Shown here: positions 1-11,449 of the stretch, one piece after another
Layout: every line of letters begins with the position of its first letter
Numbering within the stretch: position 1 is the first letter of the stretch
NCBI GenBank assembly: GCA_003313425.1
Contig: NHZP01000047.1
Coordinates: forward strand, 62,001 to 126,000
DNA from: Pseudopyrenochaeta lycopersici
Lineage: Eukaryota; Ascomycota; Dothideomycetes; Pleosporales; Pseudopyrenochaetaceae
Reading direction: 5' to 3'
DNA: 64,000 bases
Program-made: the position numbers and the translations under genes
Notes under the pieces: model-generated
What the model was told of the DNA's origin: nothing
What the model saw: only the letters and a program-made list of their open reading frames with translations
The model's database searches: none

Positions 1-1194
1 AGCATCGATGAGTGAACCACGGTATGCACGACTGCCCAGTACCCCAACCAGCGGTGCAGCAAGAGGTAAGTACTGTAGTTCCAATCGGTGAGGTAGAGCA
101 AGAAGCTGTTCCGAGACGAGAAGAGGACTAAGGCGACGACATTGCCCATAGCCATTGTCCCGGCTCGGTTCCCGACGATACTGAGAAGTTGTTTGCCCCT
201 TGTTGTGAAGCTGGCTTGGGGTTGCTTGATGGTATAAGGAGCTATCAGTAAGATGATGTTGAGAAAGCTGATCAAAAATATGTAAAGACTCTGTCCTCGA
301 GTGGGCACCATGCCTCCCGCCACTGGCTTGCGATGATGTCTGCCAAAAACAACAGGGTGTATCAAGATCGATTTGAGATAGCTCCAACCGTGACTCGCTG
401 TCGTACCTGGAACGAAGCGTAAGAGGGAAAGTAAAATAGGAAGAAATATGGCTACAATTGCGATTGTAATCCTACTAAAGGTTAGCCTCCATCGGCTCCT
501 AGGGACCATATCTCCCTCGTAGCGATAGCTTGACTCACGTCATTGTGCTATGACCTTTCTCATTAATCTCAAAGTCTGAAAGATAATTGTATTGCAACTG
601 CCATTGCACAGGGCCGACAAGGCGGGTTTTATTAAGGACACTGCTGCCGCCAGTAGTGGTGGCCAGAGGGCTCGAGACTTTGTAAGGCACTAAGCCCTCC
701 GGAACTGATGCAGACGTAGAGTTGGTTGTGTTACCCGCTACCTGTATAGCTGCTCTTGCGTCGTTCTCATCCTGTCGTGCTGCAGCCAAGGCGTCCTTGT
801 ATGACAAAACGGGAACGTATTGATGATTACCCAGAGTACCAGTTCCGAGGTGAGATGCCCAGTAATCCTCAATCAGGCTGGTTGCCGGTTTGTCGCTCAG
901 TGTGCAGTAGATGTCGATACAGAGAGCCATAGTTTTAAGGAACGAGAGGTCTTGGACAAAGCATTTTGGCGGCGTCGAGACCGGGTTGTGTGCCGTTCCA
1001 TGGTTCTCAGCTGAGGAAGATGGCGTGCATGCCAGCGTCTGTTTCCGAATGACGCTGCGGCAGGCAAAGGTGCAAGTTGGATTATACAGAGTTTTGCCGT
1101 ATCCTATCAGGCCAGTTCCATCGGCTCTAGCGCTCGGTGTGTATAGATGCAAGGTGGCTAGACTCCACACGAGCCAAAAACGCAGTTGCATCAT
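1..1194 (-). CDS. Ferric reductase, 5' part; runs off the left edge
   Basis: Plasma-membrane ferric-chelate reductase that would pass electrons from NADPH through FAD and heme to extracellular Fe(III). Exon 1 is 1194-539 and exon 2 runs from 474 to the edge. The 64-nt intron (538-475) has a GTGAGT donor and a CTAAC branch site just before TTAG. The protein starts MMQLRFWLVW with a hydrophobic signal peptide ending near SARAD. A cysteine-rich, N-glycosylatable ectodomain follows, typical of filamentous-fungal FRE proteins. Exon 2 encodes several membrane segments and the heme-ligand pattern LLHRWLGY...VHTVVHS of the ferric reductase transmembrane domain. The FAD and NADPH domains lie outside the window. 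Family assignment is firm; the substrate (free iron or siderophore) cannot be told. Confidence 0.88.
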
Positions 1195-1610
1195 GTTGGT
1201 AGTTTTACGGTCAGTCTCCTTGTCGTCATAAGATCAACCTTTCATGTCTGAATTTTCCGGATGTTGTCAGAGCTGGTGTGAGTAAATGTCGAAAAATGGG
1301 CGTTGAGCAGTCAGGCTCATGCAATATCCCGAGAAAAAATTGTCGTGCAGATCTGATGTATATGTTTTATACTGTGCCGCATCAATGGACCTTCGCCTGT
1401 GAAACCAACTGTGTGCCCTGAATTACAAACGAACGTGACACAAGCAAAAAGCAGATGCACTATGTTACGCCACGCGAAGCCCGTAATGTGCCCGACTCTC
1501 TGGGCAACAATCCTTCATTGTGCTGGCAGCTGAGCTCCAGATTTACCAGTCGAACTCCTCATCTTTGACTGGCGCCCACGAAATCCATCAATTTACAAGA
1601 CGCGTTCTAG

Positions 1611-1690
1611 TGAGGGCCTTTGAGCTAGTTTATCCAGGTCTGCAGGGTATAAAAGCCTTGCATGTCTTGGAGTCCTTGGCTTGAGCAAGT
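1611..1690. repeat. Dispersed repeat, copy A
   Basis: The stretch from TGAGGGCCTTTGAGCTAG to CTTGGCTTGAGCAAGTT aligns by eye with 11188-11260. Both share TTTGAGCTA, TATCC, TGCAGG and CTTGGCTTGAGC in the same order and orientation. Copy A has about 15 extra bases between TGCAGG and TCTTGG. Differences include C/T and G/A changes, as expected for old repeats. The element family is unknown. Confidence 0.55.
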
Positions 1691-1794
1691 TATCACCTGA
1701 ATTGGAGCACGCATCGCTTGGCAACTCTCGCTCGAGCTGCAGGTGCGCCAACAACAACTGTAACTCTCTCCCAGCGTTACCCTCAAGGAAAGCT

Positions 1795-2560
1795 TTAAAA
1801 ATAGTTTTCCGGTATAAAGTGTTTTTTTTATACCTATTACACTTAGGTACAGTAGACATTAGTAACCTTTAGATACCTATACCTCTTGGATTATTAGAGC
1901 TTAAAGTACCAAATTATATTAATAGACGAATTATACCTACAAATTTTAGATTTTAAGGGCTAGCATAGTTTTCTAATAGCTACTACATAGCTTAATGTTA
2001 CGAATAAATTGCCGTGGCCTATTGTATTGCGCTCCTGACGCGCTGAGCACAGTAATAGGTTTCTACACGTAGGCCTACTAGCTGCAATGCCCGATCGATA
2101 ATAGAAGGGGTCTCCCTCCCTGTAGTAGCCCGTGCACAGCAACATAAATAGGAGAACTTTTATTAGAGAATAGCTATAGTACTTAATAATTCTATTAACA
2201 CTTGTTAAAGTATTACCTTAAGACTAGTAGCTTTGCTACTAGCGTTAGTAGATACTATATGTAAGAGTGCAGCCCAGTCTACTGCAATACTCAGCTAACC
2301 TAGCAAAAGGTACACTAACTAAATAGTTATTCATGGCCTAGGATAGTATATACGGAGCTTAGGGCTAACCTCTATACTGTACTAATCTACTCTTACTTGA
2401 AAAGCTACTTATTGACTGTGCCTTCTACTATGCTGCCTTGCGTAATAGAGTATTGAGATAGCAGAGCTAAGGTTCAACAGCTCTTTATTGGTTCTCTATT
2501 AAGCCACATACTAACAGGATACTTACTAACGAGAAGAAGTCTGGATCTTAGAAAGGACTG
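1795..2560. mobile_element. A+T-rich decayed transposon-like patch
   Basis: The stretch is rich in TA, CTA and TAG words and has stops in every frame, unlike the flanking sequence. This is the look of RIP-mutated repeats in Pezizomycotina. Around 2400-2560, frames on the plus strand give fragments reminiscent of the N-terminal region of a pogo/Fot1-type transposase, but too broken to be sure. No terminal repeats were found. Confidence 0.35.
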
Positions 2561-2890
2561 GCGAGACACATTCTTAGAATAACTAATATCCGCTAAGATG
2601 GACTTTTTGATTCAAACTCACCTTGACTGAGTTTATTTGTCTTGGCGAGGCTTGCCATGTTCTGTGCTTGGACCGGGACTCGGTATATACGAAAACACAC
2701 GAGCTTCTCAAGGGAGAGAAGGAAAAGCAGTGAAGAAAGTATAGTCACGAACCGCAATACATGCTTGTACTGCACATCCTGGTGGGAGACAATATTATGA
2801 ATATATTGACAAAAATCATGTCAGACGCCGCAGTGTGTTACAAACAACCAAAGTGGATGGCAGATTGGAAAAGTGATTTTCGTTTTTTTA

Positions 2891-5058
2891 CTAGTCATCC
2901 TCAAGTCTATAATGGAATTTCTCTCTCACCTGCTTGACGAGCTCAAGACACTCTTCTCTTCCCTGCCGACTGGCTACGATGATATACGCCACACACCAGA
3001 GCTCGCTGGAATCTGGACCTTGAACTACTTCTCCCTTCTTTATGATTGTTTGGTAGTGTACGACATGATTTCGAAGGGCCGGATATACCGCCAGAGACTC
3101 CTCCACAGCGTCCTCTGACGCCATGATGCCTGACCGAGTCGGTGGAAGAACAACGACACCCAAAACATATTGCGGTTTGCTGCCGACAAATGGGTGCGCC
3201 AGTGCCCTCACTCTCTGATTTTCCCGAGAACCCAGACTCAAGAGCAGGCGGACCGCGTAGTAGTCAATACCATACGCGAGGAGCGCAGCAACGCAATTGA
3301 TATACCCCGGAGATCGAGCGTTCACCTCATGTAGGTAGCAAGATGGGCGCTCCTTTGTTTCTGCACTATCAGCCACGTGCAAATCCACGATCCCGTTCGC
3401 ACTTTGCTGATAGTGTGCGCGAGAATTTCGCACGCGTGCTTCGCAATGGAATATGCCCGATTGGAAACCGAGGCGCGAAATGCTCCGCGTCAACGCATCC
3501 CTCATCAACTTCTGTTCGTCATCCGGTAGATTAGTCGGTACGTCCATAAGTGTTTCCATGAAGTTGGCTCCTGTGGCGCTAATCTCACCATCAGGGCGAT
3601 CGCCCGAACATGGAAAATCATCTGAAATGTCACAGAAGAGGACTTCTCCATCCAGGATGATGAAGTTCGCATCGACTTCAGGCCCATCTATGTACGGCTC
3701 TACAACCACCTTCGTGCTACAGTTAGGCGAAAGTGCGTGCCTCACTGAAGCACGATGGACTGCCGCATAAAGCTCATCTCGGTTCCGTACCTTCGTCACG
3801 CAATCACTATTCCACCCACTGCACGGCTTAACGACTAATGGAAACTGTAAGGTAATTTTTTCCTTGTCGAGGACTTCGTCAAGGTCAGCCGCAGTGTTCA
3901 CCACGAAACCCTCTATCGTTTGGGCAGCATCATTCTCCAGTGCCCGCGTTGCCCCTTTGTCGCCTGCAAGGAAGTAAGCCGCCGAGGGTGATGTGGGCAA
4001 TCCAAGGATTTCGCAGGCACGGGCTATCAGTGGTAATCGGACATCACTTATTGTCACGATGCCATCGACCTTGTGAGGATAACTTTTGACTGCATCGACG
4101 ACTCTTTGTGTCAGTCCGTCGTCACCCTCGACACTTATAGGGATGAAAGCCTCGCGATAGTGAGCATACAGGCCATTATCATCTTCGAGCCAATGTCCTG
4201 GTTGATCGAGCACGACAAGCGTGATACCCAATGCCCGGGCAGCCTCGTAGAATTGCCGACTCGCATCAATGTCGGCACGGCCCTGAACCCAAAACACGCG
4301 AGATCGCGTCAGATCTTGATCGATGATCCATGGCACCGAAAGTCGTTTTGAAAACTCATCATCCAGATTCTGACGTAGAAACTCGATGTCTTGTGGCCCA
4401 ATCGTTGTACGACCGACAATCCCACCGATGGCCTGTCCGAACAATTTGACGAAGTCCTCCGCAGTTGTCACTACAGTTGTCTGTTCTGGGCTCACTCCAG
4501 AAACGCTAGAAAGCGGCTCCAAGAAAGACATAGCAGAACTGATATTTGGGGCACCATGTAATCTATAAGCCACAAAGTCTGAGCGCACGGCGAATCCAGA
4601 AGCTCTGCTAAATACAAGTCTGAGTAAGGACGTGTAATGTTCTGCCTGGCTGCTGTTGGCCGAGAATGAGTCCTCTGCGAGTGTATTTAGAAGTTCAGCG
4701 AATGTGTCCCTGAGTTGCTCAGAACTGGCATTGAGGTTGGTGTATGTTGTGGCAACGTCAGACGCAAGCTCATCTGGGGCGGTAGTGAGTACCTCCAGGT
4801 CCCAAGACCACACAGCTTCTAAGGAGGACTGCCCGAATAGAGTTAGATCAAGCACCCTTAAGAAGACTGTAGATTGTCAGTGTACATGTTGGATGTGATA
4901 TGAACATCTTAATCAGACTGGTGCTTTCACATATGACTTACTTGACTTTTGACCCTGTCGCCAAGTCAAGAGCATTTGTGCTGATTTGGGTACTTTTCCT
5001 GCTGTGAAAGTTAAGATGGTGACCAAGGCATAAGCTCGCGACGACCAAACTCACCCAT
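2891..5058 (-). CDS. ATP-grasp carboxylate-amine ligase (carnosine-synthase-like), 679 aa
   Basis: ATP-grasp ligases activate a carboxylate as an acyl phosphate and couple it to an amine. Three exons: 5058-5055 (ATGG only), 5001-4942 and 4866-2891. The introns are 53 nt (GTGAGT...CTTAAC...CACAG) and 75 nt (GTAAGT...CTACAG). The long exon opens with an in-frame GTG at 4855, so an ATG is found only by adding the two small exons. Residues 1 to about 220 match no domain I know. A pre-ATP-grasp region follows, then the ATP-binding LVVKPCSGWNSD (Lys near 368), VVVEPYIDGPEVD, and the metal-binding LHEVNARSPG (Glu near 535). Length and order recall carnosine synthase and BacD-type amino-acid ligases. 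It is divergent from the PLP/rhodanese gene across 1.2 kb. Family is firm; substrate and the two tiny 5' exons are inferred. Confidence 0.8.
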
Positions 5059-6230
5059 GCTTGCTAGAAATGCCTTTTGACAAGGAGGAGATGTGTAAAT
5101 CTGCCTGTTACGGGAGTGTCGTTGATGCTTCGATGTTGTTGGGAGATGATTGAATACAGTCGAGCTAAGGCGAGTATAGCAGACGAAACTTCACAAGAAT
5201 GATGCTATGAAGTCCTGGACATGTTGACCAAGATGAACAGTCCATTTGGTAACTGATGAGCATGAAACTCTATTCTTGTCTGCGTGTGCACGTGAGTCTT
5301 CTTGGCCGCCGGGAACTAATTTTTTTTTATTCGTCTGCTTGAGTCTACTGGTAGATATACGAGGTAATTTATCCGGCGTATGCATGCTAGAGCACACATC
5401 CACACCAGTACTAGACCCGAGTAGATGTGCTTTGTGGATGCCAAGCATTGGCGTCGGGGTCTGCGTCGCGGCTGGCGCTAGTCAGTCCATCTAGATGTCC
5501 GAAGATTGTGCGAGAGGGGATGAATATTCATCAGGAATGGCTCAGGAAATGTGGGGGAGACCAACAGTAGCAGTGCCCTGCTGAAATTAGGCCCTTGCCA
5601 AGATCAAAGTACAGTCGTCAACCCCGTCTTACCAGCGAATTGCGGCTGTTTGAGCATGTTTTCGCTGCAACAACTCTTGATACATGGTGCATCAGAAACC
5701 GTCATCCTTCGGCAGTGCCAATTCATGCTCTCGCTGGCAAGAAGCCCACAATTATTGCGTACGCACGATCTTGCTCCACCAGAAGCAGTTTTACATATGC
5801 AGCTAAGACTTCCACAGATCTAGGCACCGGGGCAAGGTAAAGGGGAATTTTGACTTGTATACTTTTTGCAGCACAAATGTCACTGACAATGGTATGATAT
5901 TCTCTAATCGGACAGAAACTGTCTGCATACTGGTCGGCACACTATCTCAACAGTATGAAGCCCGAAGTTACAGTGGTCATTGACAATTTCGAGCCTTGAG
6001 AGTGGTCATTTACATGCCGTGATAGTACATATGTAAAGTGGTAGGCGGACACTTCAACAAAGTTACCGAGGTTGCTTTGCAACACTGGCTCGACGGACTG
6101 ATCGCCGCAGAGCAATATATGTTGTTGTATTTAATTCCCCTTCAATCCACTCGGCTGTACATCTAATCAACTCGCAACAGCCCACTCGTCTTACACGAGC
6201 CTCAGCTTTTTATCGATCGAGTCTGTTATC
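5059..6230. promoter_or_regulatory. Shared divergent promoter region of the ATP-grasp and PLP/rhodanese genes
   Basis: This 1.17-kb region lies between two head-to-head starts and must contain both promoters. Open frames here are short and carry no family signal. The notable element is the direct repeat at 5972-6014, listed separately. The arrangement permits co-regulation but does not prove it. Confidence 0.5.
5972..6014 (+). repeat. Promoter direct repeat, AGTGGTCATT(G/T)ACA twice
   Basis: AGTGGTCATTGACA at 5972-5985 recurs as AGTGGTCATTTACA at 6001-6014. Thirteen of 14 bases are identical, in the same orientation, with starts 29 bp apart. A shorter relative, AGTGGTAGG, lies about 25 bp further on. 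The pair is 217-259 bp upstream of the PLP gene ATG, a plausible place for a transcription-factor site. No known factor motif is claimed. Confidence 0.4.
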
Positions 6231-8270
6231 ATGACGATATTGGATAACGTCTTTCGCGGCCCACAGTCTGTGGCTCAGTACTTCGATCCTGAGAGCAATC
6301 CTCCTTTGCCTTTAGTCGAGATACCGGATCGTCTCAATCCTTTTAGGAAGGACAATGTTCGGATTTACGCAAAGATGCTCACATGCCTACCGGCTCAGAA
6401 CGTCAAATCCTTGCCTGGTACGTGTTTAAATCGAATTACAACTTGATGAGGCTCCACATAGAGCTTCACGTGACTGATCGCGAGATCCAGCCCTGCACAT
6501 GCTGCGCATGGAACCGAGAGCTCGAAGCCGAAAGATTGCAGAAGCAAGCTCTGGGTCAACAATCTTGTCTTTGGGTATTGTTGCCCGAGTCTTATGGGGG
6601 AACGAGGACATAGAAGCGCACGTAACGAATAAAAAGTCCCTGGAATCGTTGAACTTGCTGCGTTTCTTTGGGATTAGGCCGTGAGTTTTTTTCAGAATTT
6701 GTTTTATCTAATACTGCTGATTCTTTGGCTAGGTGTCTTTATGGTGGATTAGCGCAGCAGGAGCCCACTGATCCCACAGGCATAATGGCTAGATTGAGGC
6801 GAAGAGCAGCAGAGAGTGATGATATGGTATACTTGGGCCAATATGATAATGAGAACAACTGGAAAGCGCATGAGGCGTGGACCGGCCCTCAGCTACTCAG
6901 ACAGCTTCCAGAAATCAACGTCTTCTGCACCACAGTTGGAACAGGAGGTTGGTCGCTTCTCCCCTTGTCTTCCGAGATACAGGTCTAGTCACACGATTAA
7001 GGAATTAACTAATTCGAAATCTGCCTGTCTAGGCTGTATGACCGGCACTGGAGTCTATCTGAAATCGCAGAAGCCTTCTACTAAAATAGTAGGGTAAGAT
7101 GACAACTCTTCCTTCGAAAAAATATGAGCATTTACTGATGCAACCGCCGCATGGCAGAGTGTTCAACGTGCTCGGGGATCCGACCCCGGGTCCAAGGTAT
7201 TTTGATGGATTTCAGAGCTCCGCTTTTCCGTGGCAGGAGATAGTCGATTCAAGTGTGGAGGTTACATCGGCAAATGCCTATCGCACATCAATGAGACTAT
7301 CACGGGAAGGCCTAATATGTGGTCCTTCTTCAGGAGAGGCACTTCAAGGCCTCCTACAATACCTTACCGACATAAAAGAGTCAGGAAAATTAGCAGAGCT
7401 AGTCGACGAGAAGACTAACGAGATTTCGTGTGTTTTCACTTGCTCTGATCTACCATACCAGTACTTGGCCACATATTTCGAGAAGCTGGGCGTCGATGAG
7501 TTCCCCCCGATCGAGAACGAGGTAAGTGGTCCCCATGATGGATAAAATCCAGTCGCTTGGTGCTATGCGACTCTCAATCGCTAAATCGCCCTTTTCAATA
7601 GATACTTCTGCAATGCGATCAAGCTAAACATGACTTGAGATGGATCTTAGAGGGCGACCAGGCAATTGAGTTGCTGAATTCTGCCCCTGATCGTAAATTG
7701 GATCAGGCTCATAGAGTCGAGCCGACGTCCCCCGGCCTAAGCTCATCCTTAGATTCATTAGGAAAATCGATTGATAGAAATGTTATCAGCGGTACAATGG
7801 GGGGAGTATCAACATGTTTCGGGTTCTGGCGTGGCTTGCGACGTACTTGCAAGAGGCATTCCGGACTCGAGAAATTACAGCCAACGCATCGCTACACACA
7901 GTCAACTTCATCTACACTGATCCTCGATCTTCGCAGTAGCAAAGACTTTCACAAAAGCCATATTCCTGGATCATTTTCCGTGCCATTACCAGGACTGTCT
8001 CAGGGCTTGGCAGGTGGAGACCTCTTTGGCGATGCCGAGGCTGTTCATATGGTGTGGACCCGCATGCAAACGTGGTTACATGGTGCCACGTTATCGAAAG
8101 TTCTCTCAGATGCTGTCCAAGATCAGCGTCCAGTTCTCATGATATGTTATGATGGCTTTGCGTCCCAGTTAGGTAGCTCTGCCGTTCGGCAAAAGGGGCT
8201 CGAAGCTTTCACTGTTAGAGGAGGATTCCAAGAGTTATGGTCATGGACTCGGAAGGAGGTGAACGTGTGA
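6231..8270 (+). CDS. PLP-dependent cysteine-synthase-fold enzyme with C-terminal rhodanese domain, 561 aa
   Basis: Six exons: 6231-6417, 6491-6680, 6733-6947, 7033-7093, 7158-7521 and 7602-8270. All phases agree; introns are 52-85 nt. Residues 1-340 have the fold-type II PLP pattern of O-acetylserine sulfhydrylase and tryptophan synthase beta. The PLP lysine is probably Lys59 in AQNVKSLPA, the substrate loop is EASSGST, and the phosphate loop GTGGCMTGTG is at 195-204. Family members carry out alpha,beta-elimination or beta-replacement on serine derivatives. From about 440 to 555 there is a rhodanese domain with LDLRSSKDFHKSHIPGS and a probable active-site Cys521 in ICYDGF. Such fusions suggest sulfur handling. 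NVKSLPA differs from the SVKDR seen in housekeeping cysteine synthases, so primary cysteine synthesis is unlikely. I do not know a characterised orthologue. Confidence 0.85.
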
Positions 8271-10010
8271 CCAAAGCCACAGGCCTGACAATATTTCCTC
8301 ATAAATATTTTGATTTCTCAATGAATTCAAGGCAACCATAACAAGGCACAGTGAGCAGTTTCTTCCCTTCCACAATATTAAGAGAACCATGAAGTTAAGG
8401 TTCTCATCTCTAGTCTAGCAGAGTACGCATGAGGACTGGTTGTTCAAACCAGTACTCTCGCCCGAGCTTGAAGTTAAGAGTTACCGAGGCTTCCATACAT
8501 CCAACAATGTTTAATTTTGCCTATAAAGACAGTAAAAAAGTCCTTCCCAAGACGCTGACTGTTGTTGATTCAGACTCTTTTGATAGACCTCATGCATCCC
8601 ATGCTCATTATATCGAGATGAAAATACTTCATGCTCCGTAATACAGCTGATCACCATCGTCGATTGCATTAATATTAGATCACGCTTTGGTACGCTTCCA
8701 AATCAGCAATCCTGCCAATTCATAGAATTGAAGTCAAGCAAATAGTAGAAGCCGTATTAGTTTAGTGGCTAATGTCAGTGGCCCATAATGTTGAACTGTT
8801 TTCAGGAGTACTAGGGCTGTACGGATCAAGGTAGCTTCTTCTCAGGTCGACGAGCTTCTTGACGGGAGAACACAGGCGACATTACCACACTATAACTTTG
8901 CTAATACTAATTTTGATCTAAGTTGAGTGAAGTAAGCCCATATTTCCTATTCGCCCGAAGTTCCTTGTCTGTGGCTTTGACATAACGGAAGACGAGACTT
9001 TTATTCGATTTTTCTTTCTGCTGTCGCAGATGATCTAACTCACAAAAATCATGGGCTTATAACTGTCCTTTGTTTCAGTAGAATAGCAACAGTAATGGAG
9101 ACTTTTTGATAAACATGTTAATATTTATAATTGTATGTGTATAATCTAGGCTTTAAAGGAGTCAGACGCATTTGTCACGCCTCCGTCGCAATGACGTGAT
9201 ATGGTCTAAGGCTTATACCTTTGGATTTCCGAAGGTGTTTGAGGGATGATTGATTGGTTGATTTGGGCCTGCTAGTTTGGTTTGGCTTGGCTTGATTTAT
9301 TTAGTTTGGCATGTTTTCCTCAGTTTAAATTGCGCTCAGTGCAAGCACGGCCTGATTTGCAAGCATGGCTGACGTGTACCATTATTTCCTTCAACCACTA
9401 TCTAAAATTTGCCCGATATTATCGTGATAGTAAGATAATAATTTTAGTACTTGCAAACCATTATTCCAGGCTCTTTGAGACTATCTGTCTTATGTTTTGC
9501 GGTCTCTATACCTTCGGTTTCCTCCCAGCACTCGACTGTTTTCTGCAAGTGTCTGATCCCAACAGGCCGGAGGACCTGCGTCTGCTTAGGATACATGATA
9601 GTTTTGGAGGATAAATGTAGAGTTTTCAGAACAATCTGTGGATCTTGATGCCCTGAAATTGTGCCGAGAGTACAGTTCTAGAGATCCTTGTGAGTGCTGT
9701 GGCAGAGGAGACTGGCAGCCATGGTCTGGCACCTCTTTGCAGTCCAACAGTGTCTATAGATTGGCTGACATTGATTCTCCGTTCACCATTCTAATTTTAT
9801 CTATCTATACTCTGTGTCTTGAAATACCTCCTAAGCATTTTCTGAATGTATATAGCCTAGGCGATACTTTTGCTCGTGGGCACCCGCAGTCAACCTTGCT
9901 CTGTCCGTTGGCCTCCGTAGAGACATTGTTCGCCGTTGTGTTTCCTGGGGGTTCCCTTTTGGACTATTTTGCTTAGATTTATTGTACTTACTTCTCGAGA
10001 CATCAGTCAC
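8271..10010. other. Gene-free spacer, A+T-rich in part
   Basis: This is the 3' flank of the PLP/rhodanese gene. A perfect 7-bp stem (ACTGGTT/AACCAGT) sits at 8436-8454. Around 9240-9330 there is low-complexity TTGGTTTGGCTTGGC-like sequence. The open frames at 9282-9976 lack codon bias or family content. The region probably consists of repeat debris continuous with the LINE relic that follows. Confidence 0.5.
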
Positions 10011-10960
10011 TTAGAATAATAGGCGCATGCCTTGATGTAAGAGTCGTATCGGGTAGACTAATTGCAGGGCTATTCCCATCTGCTGGACTTGTTCACCGTG
10101 CCATGTAGGCCGATTGCCTTCAGTGGTGATACGAGTATGGCATCTTTGACTTAATTTTCCATGACTAGCAACACATATCTGTTCGCTGTGCTCGTCGTAC
10201 TGGATGTACCACAACTCTGCTTCTAGTGGCGTTGAGAAGTCGTCTCGGAATAGATCCGCTTCGTTGGCTGTTTGTGCCCACTCCTGCTGCGTTCTCGGAC
10301 ATTCTATCATTGAAGTGAGTACTAGAAGACGGTATCCCTTCTTCTTCTTGGCCCGGTTGACCAATTTTCACAGCACTAATGGCGATTTGCTGATTGCTCT
10401 ATACGAGTTATATGTGCCTGTCTGAATGCAATTTTGATGGTCTACGCCCTACGGACTTTCAATGTATGACACTCTTCTTACATTTAATCTTTCTTGCACT
10501 GGTTAAGTCACCTCTTACGTCGATAAACCTCAGCTAGCGCTGCTTTGCATTCCTCAATTTATTTATTCCCTTCTCGACCTAACTGACATTTCTATGGCAC
10601 AACTTAGTTCAGCGCTCCAAAATTCTTGAACGTATTTATCCAGTGCTGCCTTTCTTGATGGTTTTTGTAACAATAGCCAAGCTAACTTCAGCTATTACTT
10701 GTGATTTATCTCGATTAGCTGTCCCTAGTTCTTTTGTGCTCCCCCTCTATCCAAGGTATTACACCGTCATATTCAGTCAGTGCCTATTTCAAGGTGGCCT
10801 GTACTGTGGCTGAGCTTCTAGTTGACTTCCGATTACTCCATCGTTCAGTACAACGATTACCAGGCATTATTTGCTGGGTCCAAGAGCAAATGTCCCTTAT
10901 GAATTCTCAAAATGCCTAGTGTTAACAGTCTATCCTCTTCATTTTACGAAATAGCAGGCT
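10011..10960 (-). mobile_element. Decayed Tad1-like LINE fragment
   Basis: Read on the minus strand across several frames, the region gives pieces of the linker between the endonuclease and reverse transcriptase of fungal Tad1-type LINEs. FWSAELSCAIEMSVRSRRE falls near 10550-10610 and resembles the family's FWxPE...ARRARR segment. Near 10200-10290, a stretch with NEADLFRDDFSTPLEAEL resembles the KAELFRxxFFPxPPxADL segment. Frame changes and stops separate the pieces, so it is dead. No reverse transcriptase core follows, so the copy is truncated at its 3' side. The match is from memory of family consensus. Confidence 0.5.
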
Positions 10961-11187
10961 CCTTCCAGGTTTTAATTATCCTTCAACAGGTAGTAGAGAT
11001 ATTACATAGCGATTGACTTTCAATTTCAAGTTTTCAAAAGCTTCAAACCTTTAGGCAATTCTAAAAATACCAAATATTGAATGGCTAAATTGGACAGCCT
11101 AAACTTTACAATGTTGCTCTGTTGCGTTCAACTTTGAATATGACTAAGAGCAGGTTGAAATTGCGAAAGAAAGCCATGAGAATATAA

Positions 11188-11260
11188 TGAGGCTCTTTGA
11201 GCTAATATATCCCAGTTTGCAGGTCTTGGAAGTCTTGGCTTGAGCTAGTTCCTGCTTATA
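11188..11260. repeat. Dispersed repeat, copy B
   Basis: This is the second copy of the element at 1611-1690, in the same orientation. It has TGAGGCTCTTTGAGCTAATAT and TCTTGGCTTGAGCTAGTT, and lacks the central insertion of about 15 bp. It lies about 190 bp before the methyltransferase ATG. Together the copies enclose the ATP-grasp and PLP/rhodanese genes. Confidence 0.55.
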
Positions 11261-11449
11261 TGCTAGTATAGGTTCCTTACATGCCGAAAATGAACTCATT
11301 TAATGAGTATCATAAGCGATCAGTTCCGTCCAAATTTTTGGTTGTAACTCCTAATATTTCAATTTAGACAGCAACCAGTTCATGGCGCCGGCAGTTTGTC
11401 TTGGTTGAGTGGTAACCTTGATTATTAGCGGAAAGGCAGAACTATCATC

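Larger units (their letters stand above)
1195..2890. other. Gene-free spacer with decayed repeats
   Basis: This spacer separates the ferric reductase start from the ATP-grasp stop codon. I see no reading frame with recognisable content. It holds the short repeat copy at 1611-1690 and an A+T-rich, stop-riddled patch at 1795-2560, both listed separately. The remainder is ordinary intergenic sequence that must include the ferric reductase promoter. Confidence 0.7.

Noticed and set aside
4855..4855. GTG at 4855 as the start of the ATP-grasp protein
   Set aside because: Nuclear fungal genes start at ATG. Two well-formed introns upstream join the frame to an ATG at 5058.
8436..8454. ACTGGTT...AACCAGT hairpin containing GTTCAAACC, considered as a tRNA T-arm
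   Set aside because: No acceptor, D or anticodon arms can be folded around it; it is only a small palindrome.
9282..9976. Overlapping plus-strand frames of 110-112 codons
   Set aside because: The sequence begins in low-complexity TTGGCTTGG-like DNA, lies next to transposon debris and shows no conserved motif.
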